In this document: one piece after another, positions 53,832 through 64,000 of the stretch
How the letters are laid out: the number at the start of each line of letters is the position of its first letter
Position numbering within the stretch: the first letter of the stretch is position 1
NCBI GenBank assembly: GCA_916610825.1
Contig: OU744452.1
Location: 13,062,110 to 13,126,109, forward strand
Reading direction: 5' to 3'
Source: Haliclystus octoradiatus
Lineage: Eukaryota; Cnidaria; Staurozoa; Stauromedusae; Haliclystidae
Length of the DNA: 64,000 bases
Translations under genes and position numbers: made by a program
Notes under the pieces: generated by a model
Database searches by the model: none
The model's input: only the letters and a program-made list of their open reading frames with translations
Told to the model about the DNA's origin: nothing

Positions 53832-56800
53832 ATGTTGCATAGAATACAAATATAAAGCCAGTAAACCACCCATTGGTAGTTTGGAGACATTTAAACATGC
53901 TAAAACATATTGTCGAAGTGCCCATATTGATGAATACAGAAAAATATCTGACACCATCAATTCTGCATAGGCTACATACAAATAAAGTCAGTAAGCCATC
54001 CATCCCATAGGTAATAGAGAGACATTTAATGTAACCATCCCAAACCAGTACTGATAGGTGTGGCACAGGGTCATTTGGTGAACAAAGAAAGATGTCTCAC
54101 ACCATAAATTCTGTATAGGTTGCATAGAATATACAAATAAAGTCAGTTAACCATCCATCCCGTAGGTAATAGAGAGATATTCTATGTAACCATCCTAAAC
54201 CAGTACTGATAGGTGTGGCACAGGGTGATTTGCTGAACAAAGAAAGATGTCTCACACCATAAATTCTGTATAGGTTGCATAGAATATACAAATAAAGTCA
54301 GTAAGCCATCCATTCCATAGGTAATAGAGATACGTTTAATGTAACCATCCTAAACCAGTACTGATAGGTGTGGCACAGGGTCATTTGGTGAACAAAGAAA
54401 GATGTCTCATATCATAAATTCTGTATAGGTTGCATAGAATATACAAATAAAGTCAGTTAACCATCCATCCCATAGGTAATAGAGAGACATTTAATGTAAC
54501 CATCCCAAACCAGTACTGATAGGTGTGGCACAGGGTCATTTGCTGAACAAAGAAAGATGTCTCACACCATAAATTCTGTATAGGTTGCATAGAATATACA
54601 AATAAAGTCAGTAAGCCATCCATCCCATAGGTAATAGAGAGACATTTAATGTAACCATCCCAAACCAGTACTGATAGGTGTGGCACAGGGTCATTTGGTG
54701 AACAAAGAAAGATGTCTCACACCATAAATTCTGTATAGGTTGCATAGGATATACAAATAAAGTCAGTAAGCCATCCATTCCATAGGTAATAGAGATACGT
54801 TTAATGTAACCATCCTAAACCAGTACTGATAGGTGTGGCACAGGGTCATTTGGTGAACAAAGAAAGATGTCTCATATCATAAATTCTGTATAGGTTGCAT
54901 AGAATATACAAATAAAGTCAGTAAGCCATCCATCCCATAGGTAATAGAGAGACATTTAATGTAACCATCCTAAACCAGTACTGATAGGTGTGGCACAGGG
55001 TGATTTGCTGAACAAAGAAAGATGTCTCACACCATAAATTCTGTATAGGTTGCATAGAATATACAAATAAAGTCAGTAAGCCATCCATTCCATAGGTAAT
55101 AGAGATACGTTTAATGTAACCATCCTAAACCAGTACTGATAGGTGTGGCACAGGGTCATTTGGTGAACAAAGAAAGATGTCTCATATCATAAATTCTGTA
55201 TAGGTTGCATAGAATATACAAATAAAGTCAGTTAACCATCCATCCCATAGGTAATAGAGAGACATTTAATGTAACCATCCCAAACCAGTACTGATAGGTG
55301 TGGCACAGGGTCATTTGCTGAACAAAGAAAGATGTCTCACACCATAAATTCTGTATAGGTTGCATAGAATATACAAATAAAGTCAGTAAGCCATCCATCC
55401 CATAGGTAATAGAGAGACATTTAATGTAACCATCCCAAACCAGTACTGATAGGTGTGGCACAGGGTCATTTGGTGAACAAAGAAAGATGTCTCACACCAT
55501 AAATTCTGTATAGGTTGCATAGAATATACAAATAAAGTCAGTAAGCCATCCATTCCATAGGTAATAGAGATACGTTTAATGTAACCATCCTAAACCAGTA
55601 CTGATAGGTGTGGCACAGGGTCATTTGGTGAACAAAGAAAGATGTCTCATATCATAAATTCTGTATAGGTTGCATAGAATATACAAATAAAGTCAGTAAG
55701 CCATCCATCCCATAGGTAATAGAGAGACATTTAATGTAACCATCCTAAACCAGTACTGATAGGTGTGGCACAGGGTGATTTGCTGAACAAAGAAAGATGT
55801 CTCACACCATAAATTCTGTATAGGTTGCATAGAATATACAAATAAAGTCAGTAAGCCATCCATTCCATAGGTAATAGAGATACGTTTAATGTAACCATCC
55901 TAAACCAGTACTGATAGGTGTGGCACAGGGTCATTTGGTGAACAAAGAAAGATGTCTCATATCATAAATTCTGTATAGGTTGCATAGAATATACAAATAA
56001 AGTCAGTTAACCATCCATCCCATAGGTAATAGAGAGACATTTAATGTAACCATCCCAAACCAGTACTGATAGGTGTGGCACAGGGTCATTTGCTGAACAA
56101 AGAAAGATGTCTCACACCATAAATTCTGTATAGGTTGCATAGAATATACAAATAAAGTCAGTAAGCCATCCATCCCATAGGTAATAGAGAGACATTTAAT
56201 GTAACCATCCCAAACCAGTACTGATAGGTGTGGCACAGGGTCATTTGGTGAACAAAGAAAGATGTCTCACACCATAAATTCTGTATAGGTTGCATAGGAT
56301 ATACAAATAAAGTCAGTAAGCCATCCATTCCATAGGTAATAGAGATACGTTTAATGTAACCATCCTAAACCAGTACTGATAGGTGTGGCACAGGGTCATT
56401 TGGTGAACAAAGAAACATGTCTCATATCATAAATTCTGTATAGGTTGCATAGAATATACAAATAAAGTCAGTTAACCATCCATCCCATAGGTAATAGAGA
56501 GACATTTAATGTAACCATCCCAAACCAGTACTGATAGGTGTGGCACAGGGTCATTTGCTGAACAAAGAAAGATGTCTCACACCATAAATTCTGTATAGGT
56601 TGCATAGAATATACAAATAAAGTCAGTAAGCCATCCATCCCATAGGTAATAGAGAGACATTTAATGTAACCATCCCAAACCAGTACTGATAGGTGTGGCA
56701 CAGGGTCATTTGGTGAACAAAGAAAGATGTCTCACACCATAAATTCTGTATAGGTTGCATAGAATATACAAATAAAGTCAGTAAGCCATCCATTCCATAG

Positions 56801-59800
56801 GTAATAGAGATACGTTTAATGTAACCATCCTAAACCAGTACTGATAGGTGTGGCACAGGGTCATTTGGTGAACAAAGAAAGATGTCTCATATCATAAATT
56901 CTGTATAGGTTGCATAGAATATACAAATAAAGTCAGTAAGCCATCCATCCCATAGGTAATAGAGAGACATTTAATGTAACCATCCTAAACCAGTACTGAT
57001 AGGTGTGGCACAGGGTGATTTGCTGAACAAAGAAAGATGTCTCACACCATAAATTCTGTATAGGTTGCATAGAATATACAAATAAAGTCAGTAAGCCATC
57101 CATTCCATAGGTAATAGAGATACGTTTAATGTAACCATCCTAAACCAGTACTGATAGGTGTGGCACAGGGTCATTTGGTGAACAAAGAAAGATGTCTCAT
57201 ATCATAAATTCTGTATAGGTTGCATAGAATATACAAATAAAGTCAGTTAACCATCCATCCCATAGGTAATAGAGAGACATTTAATGTAACCATCCCAAAC
57301 CAGTACTGATAGGTGTGGCACAGGGTCATTTGCTGAACAAAGAAAGATGTCTCACACCATAAATTCTGTATAGGTTGCATAGAATATACAAATAAAGTCA
57401 GTAAGCCATCCATCCCATAGGTAATAGAGAGACATTTAATGTAACCATCCCAAACCAGTACTGATAGGTGTGGCACAGGGTCATTTGGTGAACAAAGAAA
57501 GATGTCTCACACCATAAATTCTGTATAGGTTGCATAGGATATACAAATAAAGTCAGTAAGCCATCCATTCCATAGGTAATAGAGATACGTTTAATGTAAC
57601 CATCCTAAACCAGTACTGATAGGTGTGGCACAGGGTCATTTGGTGAACAAAGAAAGATGTCTCATATCATAAATTCTGTATAGGTTGCATAGAATATACA
57701 AATAAAGTCAGTAAGCCATCCATCCCATAGGTAATAGAGAGACATTTAATGTAACCATCCTAAACCAGTACTGATAGGTGTGGCACAGGGTGATTTGCTG
57801 AACAAAGAAAGATGTCTCACACCATAAATTCTGTATAGGTTGCATAGAATATACAAATAAAGTCAGTAAGCCATCCATTCCATAGGTAATAGAGATACGT
57901 TTAATGTAACCATCCTAAACCAGTACTGATAGGTGTGGCACAGGGTCATTTGGTGAACAAAGAAAGATGTCTCATATCATAAATTCTGTATAGGTTGCAT
58001 AGAATATACAAATAAAGTCAGTTAACCATCCATCCCATAGGTAATAGAGAGACATTTAATGTAACCATCCCAAACCAGTACTGATAGGTGTGGCACAGGG
58101 TCATTTGCTGAACAAAGAAAGATGTCTCACACCATAAATTCTGTATAGGTTGCATAGAATATACAAATAAAGTCAGTAAGCCATCCATCCCATAGGTAAT
58201 AGAGAGACATTTAATGTAACCATCCCAAACCAGTACTGATAGGTGTGGCACAGGGTCATTTGGTGAACAAAGAAAGATGTCTCACACCATAAATTCTGTA
58301 TAGGTTGCATAGAATATACAAATAAAGTCAGTAAGCCATCCATTCCATAGGTAATAGAGATACGTTTAATGTAACCATCCTAAACCAGTACTGATAGGTG
58401 TGGCACAGGGTCATTTGCTGAACAAAGAAAGATGTCTCACACCATAAATTCTGTATAGGTTGCATAGAATATACAAATAAAGTCAGTAAGCCATCCATTC
58501 CATAGGTAATAGAGATACGTTTAATGTAACCATCCTAAACCAGTACTGATAGGTGTGGCACAGGGTCATTTGGTGAACAAAGAAAGATGTCTCATATCAT
58601 AAATTCTGTATAGGTTGCATAGAATATACAAATAAAGTCAGTAAGCCATCCATCCCATAGGTAATAGAGAGACATTTAATGTAACCATCCTAAACCAGTA
58701 CTGATAGGTGTGGCACAGGGTGATTTGCTGAACAAAGAAAGATGTCTCACACCATAAATTCTGTATAGGTTGCATAGAATATACAAATAAAGTCAGTAAG
58801 CCATCCATTCCATAGGTAATAGAGATACGTTTAATGTAACCATCCTAAACCAGTACTGATAGGTGTGGCACAGGGTCATTTGGTGAACAAAGAAAGATGT
58901 CTCATATCATAAATTCTGTATAGGTTGCATAGAATATACAAATAAAGTCAGTTAACCATCCATCCCATAGGTAATAGAGAGACATTTAATGTAACCATCC
59001 CAAACCAGTACTGATAGGTGTGGCACAGGGTCATTTGCTGAACAAAAAAAGATGTCTCATACCATAAATTCTGTATAGGTTGCATAACATAGAATATACA
59101 AATAAAGTCAGTAAGCCATCCATTCCATAGGTAATAGAGATACGTTTAATGTAACCATCCTAAACCAGTACTGATAGGTGTGGCACAGGGTCATTTGCTG
59201 AACAAAGAAAGATGTCTCACACCATAAATTCTGTATAGGTTGCATAGAATATACAAATAAAGTCAGTAAGCCATCCATTCCATAGGTAATAGAGATACGT
59301 TTAATGTAACCATCCTAAACCAGTACTGATAGGTGTGGCACAGGGTCATTTGGTGAACAAAGAAAGATGTCTCACACCATAAATTCTGTATAGGTTGCAT
59401 AGAATATACAAATAAAGTCAGTAAGCCATCCATTCCATAGGTAATAGAGATACGATTAATGTAACCATCCTAAACCAGTACATGTACTGATAGGTGTGGC
59501 ACAGGGTCATTTGGTGAACAAAGAAAGATGTCTCATATCATAAATTCTGTATAGGTTGCATAGAATATACAAATAAAGTCAGTTAACCATCCATCCCATA
59601 GGTAATAGAGAGACATTTAATGTAACCATCCCAAACCAGTACTGATAGGTGTGGCACAGGGTCATTTGCTGAACAAAAAAAGATGTCTCATACCATAAAT
59701 TCTGTATAGGTTGCATAACATAGAATATACAAATAAAGTCAGTAAGCCATCCATTCCATAGGTAATAGAGATACGTTTAATGTAACCATCCTAAACCAGT

Positions 59801-61722
59801 ACTGATAGGTGTGGCACAGGGTCATTTGCTGAACAAAGAAAGATGTCTCACACCATAAATTCTGTATAGGTTGCATAGAATATACAAATAAAGTCAGTAA
59901 GCCATCCATTCCATAGGTAATAGAGATACGTTTAATGTAACCATCCTAAACCAGTACTGATAGGTGTGGCACAGGGTCATTTGGTGAACAAAGAAAGATG
60001 TCTCACACCATAAATTCTGTATAGGTTGCATAGAATATACAAATAAAGTCAGTAAGCCATCCATTCCATAGGTAATAGAGATACGATTAATGTAACCATC
60101 CTAAACCAGTACATGTACTGATAGGTGTGGCACAGGGTCATTTGGTGAACAAAGAAAGATGTCTCATATCATAAATTCTGTATAGGTTGCATAGAATATA
60201 CAAATAAAGTCAGTTAACCATCCATCCCATAGGTAATAGAGAGACATTTAATGTAACCATCCCAAACCAGTACTGATAGGTGTGGCACAGGGTCATTTGC
60301 TGAACAAAAAAAGATGTCTCATACCATAAATTCTGTATAGGTTGCATAACATAGAATATACAAATAAAGTCAGTAAGCCATCCATCCCATAGGTAATAGA
60401 GAGACATTTAATGTAACCGTCCCAAACCAGTACTGATAGGTGTGGCACAGGGTCATTTGCTGAACAAAGAAAGATGTCTCACACCATAAATTCTGTATAG
60501 GTTGCATAGAATATACAAATAAAGTCAGTAAGCCATCCATTCCATAGGTAATAGAGATACGTTTAATGTAACCATCCTAAACCAGTACTAATAGGTGTGG
60601 CACAGGGTCATTTGGTGAACAAAGAAAGATGTCTCATACCATAAATTCTGTATAGGTTGCATAACGTAGAATATACAAATAAAGTCAGTTAACCATCCAT
60701 CCCATAGGTAATAGGGAGACATTTAATGTAACCATCCCAAACCAGAACTGATAGGTGTGGCCAAGGGGTCATTGGTTAACAAAGAAAATGTCTATGAAAC
60801 CATAAATTATGTAGGCTATATACAAATAAAGTCAGTTAACCATCCATCCCATATGTAATAAAGAGGCATTTAATGTAACCATCCCAAACCAGTAATGATA
60901 GGTGTGGTGCAGAGTCCTTTGGTGAACAAAGAAAGAATGCCTGACACCATCAATTATGTATAGGTTGCATAGAATATATGAATAAAGTCAGTTAACCATT
61001 CATCCCGTAGGTACATTTAATTGAACCATCCCAAACCAGAACTGAGAGGTGTGGCCCAGAGTCCATCGATGAACAAAGGAAAATGTCTCACACCATAAAT
61101 TCTGTATAGGTTGCATAGAATATACAAATAAAGTCAGTTAACCATCCATCCCGTAGGTAATAGAGAGACATTTAATGTAACCATCCCAAACCAGAACTGT
61201 GAGGTGTGGCCCAGAATCCATTGATGTGCTAAGGAAAATGTCGCACACCATAAATTCTATATAGGTTGCATTGAATATACAAATAAAGTCAGTTAACCAT
61301 CCATCCCGTAGGTACATTTAATTGAACCATCCCAAACCAGAACTGAGAGGTGTGGCCCAGAGTCCATCGATGAACAAAGGAAAATGTTTCACACCATAAA
61401 TTCTGTGTAGGTTGCATAGAATATACAAATAAAGTCAGTTAACCATCCATCCCGCAGGTAATAGAGAGACATTTAATGTAACCATCCCAAACCAGAACTG
61501 TGAGGTGTGGCCCAGAATCCATTGATGTGCTAAGGAAAATGTCGCACACCATAAATTCTATATAGGTTGCATTGAATATACAAATAAAGTCAGTTAACCA
61601 TCCATCCCGTAGGTACATTTAATGTAACCATCCCAAACCATAACTGAGAGGTGTAGGTGTGGTCCATGGACATCATCGGTGAACAAACGAAATATCTGAC
61701 TCCATTAATACTGTATAGTGCA
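53832..61722. repeat. 155-bp satellite array with higher-order structure
   Basis: About 50 tandem monomers of 155 bp (core motifs accagtactgataggtgtgg, cacagggtcattt, aattctgtataggttgcat, caaataaagtcagt, ccatccatccc). The central part (about 54.4-58.9 kb) is nearly identical every 775 bp, i.e. five monomers. About 59.0-60.4 kb repeats every 631 bp (four monomers with 5- and 6-bp insertions). About 61.0-61.65 kb repeats every 300 bp (two monomers). The outermost monomers are the most diverged, as expected from unequal exchange. The minus-strand 77-codon ORF that recurs in it is a by-product of the repeat. Confidence 0.95.
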
Positions 61723-62720
61723 ATGTATAATGCAGAACCCTGACCAGGGTCATCCAAAGTATGGGGGAATTGGGGGCGTGACGCCCCCTGGCTACTTTTT
61801 CAGTGGGAAAATCTTTCTTGAAATGTCTCCAGTGGCCAAAAGAGGGAAGAAATGGTAAAGGAGTATTGTGATGTTCGATTTCTAAGAGTAGAAATAAGAG
61901 ATTTCTTTTAATTCTTGTCCCCATAAATCATGAATGCTGTATATAGAGACAATTATCTTTAACTTTTGGTGCTTGATGAGGATCATAGACTTACATAGAT
62001 GATGACTGTGGGTCAATGTACAATTTAAACACGCATGGCAAACCTTGATGATATCCGGATCGGACTCCGGTGAAGTTGGCGAAATTTATTGCTCGACACC
62101 CCCTAACCCTCAAAGAAAATTTATCGGGACGGCTTTGACCCTATCTTTATCCCAGATCAACGCAATCAACAATATCAAAACACAGTTCATGAAAAAGCAC
62201 TCCTACTACCCTCATCATCATCCAATTCTCTTTACCATTAGTGCTAACTCCGCCATTGCTAGTTATACTGTTGCAGGAGAGAAAAGAGGGGAGTTGCCTG
62301 ATGTTGTTGCAAAAGATGAGGTGTCTTCTGTGGTGTCTGAACAAAACTTCTTTCTGTTTTGAGTAGTGGACGTAGTGGCTCTGCAGCTTTCGAGAGTGAG
62401 GGTGTGAATGATGATAATTGCTTGATCGTGCCAAAGAATGAGCGGAGCTCCTTGAGGCTAGATGGTTGAGGAAATTAAATGGCTTCGATGTGCGAAGGAT
62501 CAGGGCAGTGGCCAGTCTGGCTAATTATAAACCTCACCAACATTGGCCTCAAGCCTTATTGCCATACGAGAAGATCTCCGCAGAGTTAACGTTATATCTC
62601 AAACTGTTGAATTATACCCATCATGTCAGCTACTGTTTTCTTATGCCAACTAAGTCAGACAATAGAGCCTCTGTTAGCTTATCCAATACTTTCCCTTCCA
62701 GTTTTGAATCATGATTCACT
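61723..62720. other. Spacer and possible retroelement remnant
   Basis: Contains a GC-rich patch (ggcgtgacgccccctgg near 61775-61793) and short ORFs on both strands without recognised domains. It may be the decayed upstream part of the retroelement whose integrase follows, but this cannot be shown. Confidence 0.35.
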
Positions 62721-62724
62721 GAGC

Positions 62725-63420
62725 TTTATGATTTATGTCGATCGACTATCAGGATAGCCCATGACGTTTCATTTTGGTGCCGATCCTACATCCAGTCAAG
62801 TCATTGGCCAATTGAAAAGAGTATTACGAGATATTGGCGTACCAGTTCTCTTTAGAAGCGGTGGTGGTCCCCAATTTATGTCAGCTGATTTCTCAACCTT
62901 CATGCCAGAGTGGTTTATCATACACCGTCCATCTTCCCGTATCACGCTCAATCCAATTGCCACGCAGAAGCCGCCGTAGAAGCCATGTAGACTCTAACCA
63001 AAAAGTATACCACCAATGGAATATATCTAGATACATCTGGATTTGACGAGGCTATACTAGAATGGCGCTACATACCCCGTTCTTAGGGCCTATCACCATC
63101 ACAGGTATTGTTTGGCCGCTCATTGCGGACTCGTCTACTTGCCCACTATACCGCTTATTTGCATTAAACTAACAGCAATACGCAACTGAAACGGAAAGGC
63201 GTTCTATACAACATGAGCGACAAACAATATATTATAATGGCAGTGCGAATACTCTACAGCTATTACTAAACGGTTCAAAGTTCATCATTTAAAATCAACA
63301 CAACAAAGAATGGCATCGCCTTGAAAAAGTCGTATCAACAAATGACTACCAAAAGTATGATGTCAAACTCCATCAGGATATCTTCTGCGCGGTAACAGGA
63401 GGTAACTCAGCCCTGTTGAC
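62725..63420 (+). pseudogene. Ty3/Gypsy integrase remnant (K02A2.6-like), many frameshifts and stops
   Basis: Pieces of an integrase in changing frames: a VDRLSG-like first catalytic region (about 62735), a GGPQF block at 62860 where the expected Asp is Gly, a YHAQSN...AEAAVEAM block (about 62938-62989) around the catalytic Glu, then LSPSQVLFGRSLRTRLLAHY (about 63086-63150) and a C-terminal EWHRL segment (about 63310). The order matches invertebrate K02A2.6-like Gypsy Pol. It is clearly non-functional. Confidence 0.75.
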
Positions 63421-64000
63421 AATACTTTAATAAATGGACAATACGGCTAACGTCATTTTACTTATCATTACAATTATGTATATATTTAATCTATAGCCAT
63501 GTATAACCATCTCTTCACTCAGTAATATATCCTGGAAGGAGGAGACAGGGTTGCCTCCAGGATTTCCCCAACGAGGGGGCTGTTCCAAATTTCCACGTTA
63601 TATAGAAATAATTTGGCAATAGTCTCTAATACTGGAATTTAGCTAATTCCTATTGTTCTTTACGAAATTTTTTAAGAAATTCTCCGACAGAAAATTTGGT
63701 CTGTCTTTACTACGTCACTACGTAACAGTCATTACAGAATTGGAATGGAAAGGGGTACTTTCAATTGACCCTGAACCCTGTGTCACTCAGTACTGGTTCG
63801 GGATGGCTACATTATGGTATTATACTTACATCGGATCTCAAATCATTTGCACATTATTCAATGATAGTATCAAAAGCATATTCTCGTTGTTACTTAATAT
63901 CAAAATGTTTATTTCAAAAAATTTATATCTGCTAATGTCTGCCTTTAAAACGTATGTCAGACCCTTATTGGAATCATTGAGCCGGTTCGGAGCCCGCATT
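63421..64000. other. Window end, nothing recognised
   Basis: A purine-rich stretch (ggaaggaggagacaggg near 63533-63549) could be the polypurine tract of the decayed element, with LTR sequence after it. No second LTR is available in the window for comparison. Confidence 0.3.

Noticed and set aside
54453-58251. Repeated 77-codon minus-strand ORF in the satellite
   Set aside because: It is the same stretch of repeat translated again and again. 155 is not a multiple of three, so the reading frame changes between monomers, and small variants close it elsewhere. Nothing suggests a protein.
53832-61722. CRISPR-like regular repeat array
   Set aside because: Monomers are contiguous 155-bp units with no unique spacers, in a eukaryotic genome with no cas genes.
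62045-62362. 105-codon ORF as a host gene
   Set aside because: It overlaps an equally long antisense ORF, has no family features and lies next to a decayed integrase, so it may be retroelement debris.

Overview
The window is animal nuclear DNA. It is AT-rich, has spliced genes with GT-AG introns, and carries many transposable elements. Two host genes are recognisable. The minus-strand gene TCERG1 (transcription elongation regulator 1, WW and FF domains) runs from about 26.9 kb off the left edge. A single-exon Sprouty-type gene lies on the plus strand at 34.5-35.5 kb. The cysteine-rich block of the Sprouty protein, the compact introns and the transposon content suggest an invertebrate, possibly a tunicate-like deuterostome. 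The species cannot be fixed from this sequence.

Layout. 1-26.9 kb: TCERG1, read right to left, with thirteen coding exons reconstructed here. Reading phase is consistent across every junction and gives 785 codons before the window edge cuts FF4. One exon is a 9-nt microexon. Its introns hold a complete CsRn1-clade Ty3/Gypsy retrotransposon (10056-14465), a 3.75-kb terminal-inverted-repeat element with a broken Crypton-like tyrosine recombinase (18516-22264), several hAT-type non-autonomous elements with exact 8-bp duplications, other MITEs and a tRNA-derived SINE. 26.9-34.4 kb: the intergenic space between the divergent TCERG1 and Sprouty genes, with a hAT-type element, a fold-back structure and a possible ETS/CRE promoter segment. 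34.5-36.0 kb: Sprouty and its AT-rich 3' region. 36-53.8 kb: mostly empty DNA interrupted by a second intact-looking Ty3/Gypsy element (39490-45216). 53.8-61.7 kb: a satellite of about fifty 155-bp monomers with higher-order organisation. 61.7-64 kb: a decayed Gypsy-type integrase remnant.

The two retrotransposons are young: each has identical LTRs and a 4-bp duplication (ACCT in both cases). They appear to use different ways of making Gag-Pol. The CsRn1-like element has pol in the -1 frame with a G GGA AAC heptamer. The other has pol in the gag frame behind UGA CAA UUA, which fits a readthrough context. The strongest leads are the TIR-bounded recombinase element sitting 12 nt into a TCERG1 intron, the paired recoding signals, the microexon, the layered satellite, and a MITE family whose inverted arms have diverged between copies while staying complementary within each copy.
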